Source: Dermatophagoides farinae
Taxonomy: Eukaryota; Arthropoda; Arachnida; Sarcoptiformes; Pyroglyphidae
NCBI RefSeq assembly: GCF_024713945.1
Contig: NC_134680.1
Coordinates: 1,140,001-1,204,000, forward strand
Reading direction: 5' to 3'
Length of the DNA stretch: 64,000 nt
A program made the translations under genes and the position numbers. Numbering within the stretch: position 1 is the stretch's first letter; every line of letters starts with the position of its first letter. Below the pieces are notes generated by a model that was given only the letters and a program-made list of their open reading frames with translations, was not told where the DNA came from and searched no databases. Below, in pieces: positions 23,401-35,412 of this stretch.

Positions 23401-26400
23401 AACCACACACACACAAACTTTCATCATCATTATCATCAGGTTTTTTCATTTCATTCATATTCATTCATTCACCATTATGGATCATCATCATTAATTGTTC
23501 CAGCTTTACTTTCCATCTATTTTCCAATTTCAAATTGTTTTTTTTTTTGTTCAAAAATAAAAACAAAAATTCCTGGATTTATTTTATTTTTTCTTCATCA
23601 ATTCAAAAAATAAAACTGTCGCACGACACAAACACTGCTTATCTTGAATCTTTTCACCGTTATCATCATCATCATCATTATATGATGATGATGATAATTA
23701 TAGAAATCTCTTTTTGTCGTCATCGTTCTCGACGTTACCAAAAAAAGTGTCCAAATTCGTAGACACACACACACACACATAAAATGTTTCATTATTATTA
23801 TTGTCATCATAATAATCATCATTATCATAATAGCTTAAGGGATTTTTTATTTAGTCAGTTTTTGTTTTGTTTTGTTTCTGATTGCTGCCTATATACATTT
23901 GGTAATTCTTATCTCTGCCTTTTTTTCTCTCTATTTTTTTTGTTTCGAAATAACTTTCAATTATCATCATCATATTGAATATTTGGATAATCCAGTTTTT
24001 TTTGTTACTGATTTGACAACTTTCTCGAATATACGTACATTTCCCCTTCCCACCCCACTACTGTTGTTGGCTGTTGATGATCAAATCTATCGATGACCTT
24101 TATTTTTATTTCGATTGATTTTTTTTTCTATTTCTTTGTAACATTAGCTTTAGCAAATCTATTGTATTTGATGAATAAAAAAAAAATTGTCATCAAATTT
24201 GATGATATTATTAAATCAAGAAAAAAAACATATGATAATAAACTATAAGGCGATGATGACCTTTGATTGTCATTCAAATTTATATGTCATGTGTTGCTGT
24301 TTTGTGTGTTCACCAATCATCGATTATGGCCATATTTATATATTGGTGATGGAGGGAGAGAGAGAGAGAAGAGATACCTTATTTGGAAAAATGATCCACA
24401 TTTGTTTTTGTTTTCGAATGAGCCAAAAAAAACATCCCAATTGTTCATGTTCAGAGTATTTGATTGAATTTTTTTTCTTTTAATTATCAATCATATTATT
24501 ATGGTGATGATGATGATGATGATCAAAACACTCAAACACACACTTGCTAGTTGATTGTTTTCAACACAATTTTTTTTTAATGATAATCAGATAATGAATG
24601 AATGAATTTAAAACTAGTTTTCATAATGCTGATCAAAGTGATGATACTAATAATGATTATTCTGATCGTTTTGGGTAGCAATCGAATACGGCAAATGATA
24701 ACTAGTTTTTTGGTTTTTTATTTAGTTTTTTATTTTTTAATTAGAAAAAAAGTAAAATTCGTTAAAATTTTCATTTCACGAATCAAAAGCAAAAAAAAAA
24801 CATATACTAATTATATGATGATGGTGATCATCATCAAAACTTGGAATCTGATATCAAAGAAAGAAAAAAAAAGATGGAAATAAAATTTGAAATAATATTA
24901 TGGCCAATTCTCCAGAATTGATATTCACAACATTCGTAAATGTTTTCTCTCTCTCTCTTTCGTTATTGCTAGAAAACAGAAATTATCAACTGAATGTCGT
25001 AGATTTTTCGTTTTCGTTTTTTTTCGATTTTTTTGAGTGAAAAATATTTCATTTTTGAAAAGAAAAATTATACGAAAACGAAAACAAGTCCATATAATAA
25101 TGATCGTAGTTGTTGTCGTCGTCGTCGTCGTCTAGATCGTTAACTTTTTTTTCTTGAAACCATATCATCGTCAATCATTCAATGTCGACACTTTTTTTTC
25201 TAGAATTTTTTTTCAAAATTGAAATTGAATATTATAGCCCAATGATTAATATTGTTATGATTCTGGTGACACACCTAGCTTTCATCGTCATAATCAGTAG
25301 CATCGATTTAATCAACGGATTATCAAGAATTTTTTTTTTTTGCTCATTTTTGTTGAAAATTATAGTTGAAATGAATGTAGCCAAGAAACAAAAAAAAAAC
25401 TACAGTAACTATAACTATAATAATGGCTGTTTATTTTTAGTAATAATTTCAAATTTCCTGGCTCCAGAATCGAAAAAGTAGAGAAAAAAACGAAGACAAG
25501 ATTCTGGCTGTTTTGAAATGAATGAAATGTTGTGATTCACGAAAAAAATTAATGTCTACACACACACACACACATCATGAAAGAAAAGGCGAGGAAAAGT
25601 TTTTTTTTCTTTTTTTTCCAAAGAGATTGATGTCTTGAATAGGTTTTCATTGTCTTCATTTATCAAGTTTCAACAGAATTTTTTTTCTCTACAATTTGAT
25701 TCGACATAATAATTTTTTGTTGTTGTTGTGATGTGATGTTGTTTTTACAATTTGTTGTGACTTTATTGTTATTATCGTTAATCTTTTCATTTCTGAAAAA
25801 ACAAATAGAAAAACGAATGAATGAAAATTTCCAATGATTTGAAACATTCATTCAAGTAGTTGCTGTTTTCAATATTTGAATTTTACTCAATCATATATTC
25901 AATAAAAAAAATATTGCCAAACCATTCTTCTTCTACATATATTAGATATATGTGTACGGTAATGAATTGATTTTGTTGATTTAGTTGATCGAATGAACAA
26001 TTTTAGTTGATTATCGATGCACGATCCTCAAATGGTATTATAGTCATCATCGATTGATTGATTGATTGATTGAATGACCATCATCATCAATATAATCAAG
26101 AAAAAATTTGTCATCACATCTTATTTTGGTCAAACTAATTGAAGAACAAAAAAAATCGATTGAACTAAGCTTTTAAGAAATTATGGTGATAAACTTACAG
26201 TTATTTTTAATAATTATCAATTTTTTTCTAGACAAAATTATGATTATGATCATCATTGATTGATGGAAAAAACATACATACACACACAGAGAGAAAGAGA
26301 GACAGAGTTATAAGGATTTTAAGATAATGAGTGGCCATCGATCCAAGCAAAACACATAAAATCGATTGATCGATTGATCAAAATCGTGCTTTGATTATTA

Positions 26401-28765
26401 TGATCATGATGATGATGATTATGTAATATTATAAAGTGAAAATGATTTGGCCGATGATGATGATGATGATGATGATGATGATCCAAAAATAAGATATTGT
26501 AATTACGTAATAATAATAATAATAAAAATAGTTTGAAAATGAGAGTGAAACCAGGAAATCAACTAAACCAAAACTAAGATTCATTCAAATCTAATAATGA
26601 GGATGGATGCCTGTGGCCATTCAAAATATTCGATGATTGGAATTCACTCATAGATAACGTTTTCGAATGTCGTCATCTTGTTGTTGTTACATTTTTTTTT
26701 TGTTTGTTTGTTTGTTTGAAAAGACATCGATTTTTTTTCTGGATCAACGCTTTATTCCATCATTATTGACCACCATCATCATCATCATCATTATCATCAT
26801 TTTTTAACAATAATTTTGACGTCAAAGATAAGTGAGGCTGCTATAGCTAGATGAATGAATGGAATGGCAAAAAAGAAAAAAAAATGAACACCATTTTCAT
26901 CATCATCATCATCATCATGATCGCCACCACCATCATGATTATGATGATCACCAATAGATCCATCGACCATTCAGTGAAGAAAAAAACGTTATATGTTCGC
27001 ATTTCAGATCAAGTCACGAAATATATTGGCTGTGGTTTGTTTGTAAAAATATTTATAGCAGTAAAAAAAAGTTTGATTGCACATTTTTTTTCGACTTTCA
27101 AATTGTTATAATGGAGGTAACAAAAAAAAAAAAAAAACAAACGAAATTCGAATTCGAATTGTGTGATGTTGTGATGTATGATTGCCGCAAATCGTCATCA
27201 TCAACATGATCGTTATTATCATCATCATCATGATAATAATAATAATCACCCAAAAACACATATTCTCTCTCATTCGGAAGGAAGCTACATAATCAAACAC
27301 ACGTTTTTGTGGTTCATTTCCCGTGTGGTAAGTTCCCTAAACACATACACACACACACACACACACACATCTTCATCGATTGTTTTCATTTTCACATTAA
27401 ATGTCCATCGTGTTTGCCATTTTATTTCATTTCATTTCATTTATTCATTCATTCATTCATTCGAATGATCGAGAATATGCACACACACGTATATTATATA
27501 ACTTCAACAATATTCGATCATTTATTCATTCACATTCGAATGTTTTAATACATACATGTGATCTATGATCACTATACATACATAAAAAAATACGTGCCTT
27601 ACAACATACAAAGACACATGGACTGATCCATCCAAAATAAATTGTTGGGAAAAAAATGGAAAATTTTTTGTTTTCATTTTCTCCGTTCAATGTATAATGA
27701 TTCAAGTATATACCTATAAACTATTGTTATAATATACGCTGCATGTGTGTGTGTGTGTGTGTATGCGTGTGAATGAACGAACGAACAAAAAAAAAACGAA
27801 CCGAAAAACTTTATTTTAGTTCATTGACGAATTAAATGAACAAAAATCTTGTAGTTGTTGTTAATGTGTTGTTCTGGATCCTGGAACAAATTACAAAGTT
27901 TTTTTTTGTTTCTTGTTTATTTATTTCAGAAAAATTTTCCTAACATGTGTTTGTGTGTGTGATGTTGATGTTGATGATAAGTCTTATTATTTTATTTTGA
28001 ATGGAACAAATCAGAATCAATGTTAAGTTCAGTTTGTTGTTGTGGTATTAAATCTACCATATATTTATATTGTGTGGTAAAATTGGAAACAAGTAGAAAA
28101 TTAAAGAAAAACAAGCAAACACAACATTGATGAAGCTTATGAAAAAAAACTTTGACACACACACACAGTGTAACTAAAAGAATCATCAGTTTTTAGTTTG
28201 AGAATTATTTTCCTGATTTTTTTTTCATTTTGGCACACACACACACACACGTCTCTTTGGCTCATCATCCTTCCATTATTCATAGTCAATTTTTTTTCCT
28301 TTGTCCTGAATTTTGTTTTCTTTTAATAATAATCTCCGTTTCACTTTGTTCGATTTGCTGTTTGCTGAGCATATTATCTTTATTTTTTTTTTTTTTTTTA
28401 AATAAGAGGATTCTGTTGTTCCAGTGTTGAAAAACATGTAAGATGAACGGTAAAAAAAATTACATAACAGAAAACATTGAATAAATGAATGAATGATGAA
28501 GAAAAATTACATTTTTTTTCATCATAATTCCTGATACACGATTATCATCTTTTCATCATCATCATCATCATAATTCCTATAATTTCCGTTTGAATATGTT
28601 CATCGCTTGAAGAATATGATGATGTAAAGGAATTGCATATGATTCTCATCATTCTATATTTTTTTGTAGATTTAATTTAAATGTAAATTTTCCTGTTCTG
28701 TTTTTTTTCGATTCATATTATCATTATTTTCATTATCAAATTATTGTTTCAGGAATTGAAATTCT

Positions 28766-28770
<5 letters not shown>

Positions 28771-28820
<50 letters not shown>
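28771..28820 (+). repeat. (TC)n microsatellite
   Basis: About 25 uninterrupted TC units, followed by an imperfect CTCCC stretch and a GAGAGAGAGGGAGA tract near 28862, which could pair with it as a hairpin. Confidence 0.95.
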
Positions 28821-28826
<6 letters not shown>

Positions 28827-31574
28827 TCCCTCGCACACACAACCACAATTGTTCCACAAAAGCGAGAGAGAGGGAGAATATTATTATTTTGAACGGAAAA
28901 ACGGGGAAAAAAAATTCATGAAAAATAAAATTATTCGAATCGTAGAATATATCATATATGGCTACAGTATATATGTGGACAGATGTTTCAATTGTTGTTG
29001 TTTTTTGTTCCGTTTCGATCCATTTTGAAATGTCTGGCTCCCATTGAAAAGAAACAAAACAAAAAAAAAATTTCATTTGTTTCTCAAATGTGTTGGCCAT
29101 TGTGTTGTGTTTTTAATGACTTTTTACTTCTTCTGTTTGTTTTTTTTTTTCATTCATTCATTCATTTATTATTCTGTTGTAATAATGACGATCAAGTTTA
29201 ACAACAACGAAAAACAAAGAAAACTTTGAAAGTCAATATGGCGAGAAATAGTAGTGAGAGGAGACAATTCAATCCAATTATAATAATGTTCTGGTGGTGG
29301 TGGAATTCTTGAATTTGTACAAATCCGTTCAGTCACAGATAAAATCTGGTTTTATTTGGTTATTTGCCTTTGAGAATGCAATTTTATTGTGTATGTGTGT
29401 GTGTGTGTGTTGCTGTGTGTGATTTGTGATTTGGTTCGATTCATTTAATTCCATGGGTTAAATTGTTTGTGTGAGAATTTCACCAAAATCAAAACTGTAC
29501 TTTGTGTTTTTGACGTTCATGACGCTTATCGGTTCATTGATTCATCAATTGGATTTTTTTTTTCATTCGTTTCTTGAATATATCGACCACTGTGTTCAAA
29601 GCTTACAATAATAATCAATTGACAGAGTATATTACGCGTCATACTAAATATAGTATACATACGATTTGATTATGCAAATGGCGAAATGATCCAAAGAAGA
29701 AAAAAAAACAAACACCAATTGATTATTGATCGAATCAAGAAGAGATTAGCAATTTGATTGTTTGATTTTTTTTTACTCGAAAAAAACGGTGATGATAATA
29801 ATGAATAAACACATTCGACATTCGTATAACTATCGATTATTCAATTTGACACATCTATTGATCGAAACATGAATGTTTTTTTTATATTAAATGAAAACAT
29901 CATATTGAAAAAATTTGTAAAAAGGAAAACAAAAAACCTGCATTTCGTAATTCGTGACAAGCATAATGCCATGTGTCCATTGATTGAATTGGTAAAATCG
30001 AACGAAATTTTTTTTTTTTGCTTGTTGCTGCTGCTGCTGTGATTCAAAATCGTATCATCATGAACTTTTGATAAATTTTTTTTTTTTCAATAAATCATTT
30101 CGATTGTTTCAATCCATTAATATAATAGGAAGTAGACATCAGTTGCTGTTATTCGATTTGAATTTTTAACAAATTTTTTTGAAATGGAGATCACAACATC
30201 ATCATCGTCAATGATGGCGGGTCAATTGTGGTCAAAAAAAAAACAAGATTTTTTTCAAATTTTCTTTTTTGGTAATGATTTTTTTTTCATTGCTCATTTG
30301 ATTCGATTATTTATCGAAATGTGTGTCTTGAACATACACAACAACAAATGATGGTAATTGATTACAATCTCGCTATGTGTGTTTGATAATGTTTTTTTTC
30401 TGTTTTTTTTTATTCGATTTTTAAAAACAGAACTGCTAAACAGAAGCATTTGTTGTGTTATTGTTGTTCAACAACGACTATGGCAATTATGGTGATGACA
30501 ATGGACAAACAAATGCAATGAGAGAATGAAATGAAAATAAAAAACTTGGAATTAAAGTCAAAATCAATTCAAACAACAACAAAAAACGATGAAAGCCACC
30601 ATTTAACATATGTATGTCATGTCATCATTATAAATATCGAAAACATTTTGTTATTGATCAATGATCAATGATAAATGATCATTTTCATCATAATGATGAT
30701 GATGATGATGTTAACTATTAGTATACTGTTATTCCATTTCAAAAATCATGATGATGATGATGATGATGATGATGATGTTTATTCATGAAATAATCATGTT
30801 GTTGGTCTGTTGTATCAGTTAGTCTATAGGCAGAATATTATAAAGAAAAATGACATCGATTATTTTTATCATTGAACAACGATACGAATCGTCTTTTCTT
30901 ACAAGTTTCTTTCTTTCTATTTGGGCGTTTTTTTTTTTTTTTTTTTTGGTTTAGGAATTTGATTCTTCACATATAGTCATTATATATGATAATCATTTAA
31001 AAGTTATTTATATCTTGCTTTTGAATTCTATTCTATTACTACAACAACGATCAGTATATTTTCATTATGGTCAAATTTCTTTATTTTTAATCAATGTTTA
31101 ATTATTACAGACAGGATGGATACAATTTAGGCGATTCAACATTGAAAGATTGAATTATTGGTAATGAACACACAAACACAAACACAGTGAATACAATTAG
31201 GAAGAAAAAATACAAGAATAACGACGAACGATTGCTTTAAATTAAATGGCCATCATTCGTTTTTTTTTCCGGACAAAATATAAATTCTGAATCGATTGCA
31301 AGAGTCACTTTTTTTTTGGCCTGCAGTCTATATTTGCAGCAGCAGCAGCAGCAGTAGTGCATGTGTATGTGAGCGGAAGCTTAAATTCTGATAATGTGGC
31401 TATATGTATGTTTGATGGAATGACACGGCAACATTATATAAATGAAAGTTACCATGAAATGAATGACGGATTTTTTTCTTCTTTTTTTCGTTTGGTTCAT
31501 TCAATCATCCAATTCATCCATCAATGATTTCATTGCTGTCTCATACGAAAATCGAGAAAAAAAAATCGAAAGAT

Positions 31575-31594
31575 GATTGCCCGTAAGGGCAATC
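31575..31594. other. Perfect GC-rich hairpin
   Basis: An 8-bp stem GATTGCCC / GGGCAATC closes a GTAA tetraloop. GC-rich perfect stems are rare in this A+T-rich spacer. It could be part of a small structured RNA or a protein site; nothing else near it supports a gene. Confidence 0.35.
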
Positions 31595-31976
31595 GCTGCA
31601 CATACATTCTCTATGTCCATATCCATCGATCCAACAGTAATTTGTAATGTAATTTATTTATTTTTTCTCTTAAATCATCAATGTTTACAATTCTTTTTTT
31701 TTTTGGATCGAAAATGATATGCGAATGATGTAACCAGAATGATGATGATGATTAATTTTATATTATGCTTCAATGGATAAATCATCATAAACCGGATGGG
31801 AATTATTTTTGTTTTTATTTTCTATTATCAGTGGATCCGTTGATCATCATCATCATATCAGTTTGATCATGATTAGATCACGATGATGATGATGATAATC
31901 AGCCAACCATATTTTACGGCTACTGGTGATGATGATTAAAACACGCAATACAATCGAACATTGTTACAATGATGAC

Positions 31977-31978
<2 letters not shown>

Positions 31979-32014
<36 letters not shown>
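31979..32014 (+). repeat. (GA)n microsatellite
   Basis: About 18 uninterrupted GA units, inside gene-free DNA. Confidence 0.95.
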
Positions 32015-32016
<2 letters not shown>

Positions 32017-35000
32017 ATCTACCGAAATATGAATCTCGAGGGCTTGATTATCATCATCATCATCATCATCATTATGCCTTTATCACCGATTGATTATTAT
32101 TATTATTTGAAATAATGAAATGAACGAAAAAAAAAATTTCCCTGTCAATTAGATTAGTTTGAGAAAAAAACGGACAAAGGTAAACAATAATAAAAATGAC
32201 CAAAACGAAAAAAAATGATAAACCAATTGTAAAGATGATTTTTTTTTTTGTTGATTGAAAATCGACGGGGGTGGGTATTAGGGAAAATTGATAGAGAAAA
32301 TTAATAATAATCATAATATTATAATCGATCGATCGGTATTCGGGTTTATGTCGATGAACTAAATGACAGCAGCAGTATGGTTTAATGTTTCTTTTTCGAT
32401 GGAATTAAATGGCCATAAATTGTCAATCTCATTATTGTCAATATGAAAATAGAAAAGAAAGAAAGTGTAAAATCATATGGTACACTAATGATATCCGAAA
32501 TACGGAAACGTCAAAATGAAACATCTTGTGTGTCTGTATGGCAAAAACAATGAATTGATGAATGATTGAATGAATGAATGATGATCCAGCGAACCGGGCA
32601 AATAACATCGCAAAATTGTGTGTGTGTGTGTGTTCGATGTATGGCATCTTCTGTTTCGTTTTTTTTTCACGTGAATTACCGTGAAATATTTCTGAAAATA
32701 AAGCTGAGCTAAGCTAAATTTTTCTTTTTTTGTCCACTCTTGTGACTCCCGGTTTATTTGTATGTGTGTGTGTGTGTGGCTAAAACTTGAAACAGAAAAA
32801 AAATTAATTTCTTTTTTTCAGCCATACGCTTGTTTGTCGTGTTCAAATTTATCGATTGGACAAAAACCGAATTCGAAGCCTAAACGATGACCCTAATCGA
32901 AATTTCGACGGTGAGAGGGGATTCGATATTTTTTTTTTTTTTTTTGGTAAAAAAATAAAAATAAAAGCCAAATAGAAACTTTTTTCCTTTTATTTCTGAT
33001 GTGTGTGTGTACCACAGATGCACACATAAAAAAACAAATAAAAGGAAATATTGGTGGTCCACCAAAAAAAAAGTACCATAACGGCGAACGTTGTTATTAT
33101 TATTATGATTTTTTATCATCTTGTGAAGGTGTGAACATTTCATATGGTTACTACAGTTAGAAATAATGAATGAACAAAACTGGTTCGTCCAACAATAACA
33201 ACGACAGAAGTGTATGGAGAAAAAAAGCAATCAAACCTAATATATCGATCCAATTGAATCAATCGAAAGGAAAAAAAACTGGTAGAAATCGTGAAAGTAC
33301 AGCGACCTTTTTTTTGTTTTTAGTTTTTTTTTTTTTTTGTTATTTGAAACCGAACCCGAAAATTGCAATCAGTCCACAATAATAATAATAATAATAATGG
33401 TCCATTGAGATTGGTGTTTGATTATTGACGTTCGATTCGATTCTATTCGAAATAAATAAATAAATTCATTCGACTACCTGCTGGTTGTTATTGTACGATG
33501 TAATTATCAAAGAAAAAAAAGATTCTTCTCTCTTTCTCTTTGAGTGTATGTTAAAGAATTCAATCACATGATGATGATTGTCATTTAGATTCAAGCTGAT
33601 TCATCATAATCATCATTATCAATAATTATTATTAAAACTTTCTTTTCTAAATGTGAATCGAATCTATATATTACTTTTTTTTGTTTGTTCAAGTTGCTTG
33701 ATAATGTTTTTTTTGCTCTTCTCAAAAGTATCAAATACAGTTATAATAATAAGTTTGATGATGACTTCATTATCATCATCATCATCATCAACAACATCAT
33801 TTGATGAAGAATTCAAATGCAGAATAAAGAAAGTGAAAGTGAAAACAAAAAATCAAATGAATCATCACAATTTCTTAAACATCTAAGAAGATACAAGGAA
33901 AAAAATGATGCAATTTTTTTCCTGTTAGAATATTCTGCAAAGACGTTGTTTTTCGTCATCAAACATGTATGAAGAAAAATTGTCAAATTTCAAAGAACTA
34001 AAGAATTCGTCATGTAAATTCATGTATGAAATCATCATCATCATTAATGATAAAAGAGTAATAAAATTAGATTATTACACACACATACATACATAAAGGC
34101 AATGAGAAAAAAAAATCCAGTTCGGGCATAACCCGTTGATGATGATTTAATGATGATGATGATGATGGTGGTAGCTACTGTAGTTTTTCTTTTTCATTTC
34201 GTTTTGGACTTATATTTTTAATTGAAAAATTCATAAATCATCACTATGGAATGTGTATGTTTAATTCTCTCAATATGATTTTTATGGTTGTTTTTTTTTA
34301 ATGATGAAAACGAAACGAATGGTAATTATTAACTATAACTCTTTTAATTATAATCCATTTTAATTTGGCATCATGGATCTCTTTGAGTGAATTTTTTTTC
34401 CATATGTGAATAATAATGGTAATTAATAGAATGCACATCAGAAATTCATAACATAGACATAAATGGATGCGGAAAATGTGACAAATCTGTATTGCTTTTT
34501 TTCACATATAAAGATTTGAGAAATTTTTGAAAATCATACAGATATAGGAAGTGAAAAATGAAAACATTTAATTTTACTTCAAGAACATTTAATCTTTGGT
34601 TTTTTGTTGTTGTTGTTGTTGTTGTTGTCCATGTTTGATAGGACAACGCCAACGCTAATGATGAATTTAAATTGAAATTTATTAGAATTCATGATGGAAA
34701 AATGTAAATGAAACCTACGTTTGACACTATTTCACATAAATATGAACATTTCAACAATCCATCAATCATCAAATTCCGGAATAAGATAATCTAACATTTT
34801 GAAATTTCATATATGAAATTTAATCATTCAGAATCATGCCATTTGCAAACAGACGCCCGAAAATTGAATTCCAAAACGATACGATTATTTTTTTTCCACG
34901 ACTGCGAAACATTTGAATTTCTGGTGGTGAAAAAAATGAAATGAAATGAAATCGGTAGCAAGAGATAGTTGAAAAGAGAAAGAAGAAAAAAACGAAAAAT

Positions 35001-35069
35001 CTTCAAAATCATTATGTGATCATTATCATCATTCAATTGATATTGACATTGTAAAATCTTTTCTATTTT

Positions 35070-35074
35070 CCCTC
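35070..35074 (+). repeat. Target-site duplication, left copy
   Basis: CCCTC directly precedes the 5' LTR and is repeated at 38278-38282 directly after the 3' LTR. Five bases is the usual duplication of Ty1/copia integrases. Confidence 0.85.
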
Positions 35075-35400
35075 TGTTAACATTTAGTCATTGACTATGT
35101 ATTTCCATAAACGTTCATATTGTCAGTGCGCCTGTGTGTTGATATGGCTACAAATATATAAAAGACATTGCTCGATTAACCATGCCGCGATTGGTCTTGA
35201 TATGATTGCTCTCGTCTTCATCTCTCTCTCTTCATCTCTAATTGTAATGCTTATGTTTTCTTTGTGATTTATCAATCTTTGTACGATTATCATCTTCATT
35301 ATTATTGTTTTCATTATTATATTTCAATATCATATCAATAAACTATTTCATCGTATTTAATTGTGATTGTGTTGTCCGAATTGCATCAAACAAACTAACA
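35075..35400 (+). repeat. 5' LTR of copia element
   Basis: Starts TGTTA and ends TAACA (5-bp inverted termini with TG..CA ends). It carries a TATA box TATATAAAAG at 35155-35164 and an AATAAA signal at 35337-35342. It appears identical to 37952-38277. Confidence 0.93.
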
Positions 35401-35412
35401 GGTTATGGGTCC
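35401..35412 (+). other. Primer binding site for a half tRNA-iMet
   Basis: GGTTATGGGTCC follows the LTR with no gap. It is nearly complementary to the anticodon stem-loop of initiator tRNA-Met (CUGGGCCCAUAACC), the primer used by Drosophila copia after the tRNA is cut in the anticodon loop. It does not match a tRNA 3' acceptor end. The gag ATG (35405-35407) lies within this site. Confidence 0.6.

Larger units (their letters stand above)
20457..35069. other. 14.6 kb gene-free region of simple-sequence DNA
   Basis: Dense in CAT/ATG, CA/TG, TTG and poly-T tracts, with frequent stops in all frames. Candidate frames are short and built from homopolymers such as polyF, polyH, polyS or polyI. No conserved protein, tRNA or rRNA was recognised. 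It likely contains Rap2 3' UTR near its left end and otherwise intergenic or regulatory DNA. Confidence 0.5.

Noticed and set aside
25005-25085. Inverted repeat with 13-base arms (ACGAAAACGAAAA and its complement)
   Set aside because: Low-complexity A/C/G tracts can pair by chance; no terminal duplication or coding capacity to support a mobile element.
28771-28880. Regularly spaced repeats as a CRISPR-like array
   Set aside because: Simple TC/GA microsatellite without unique spacers, in a eukaryotic genome.
29426-29450. GGTTCGATTC as a tRNA T-arm
   Set aside because: No matching acceptor, D or anticodon arms can be drawn around it; no tRNA was found anywhere in the window.
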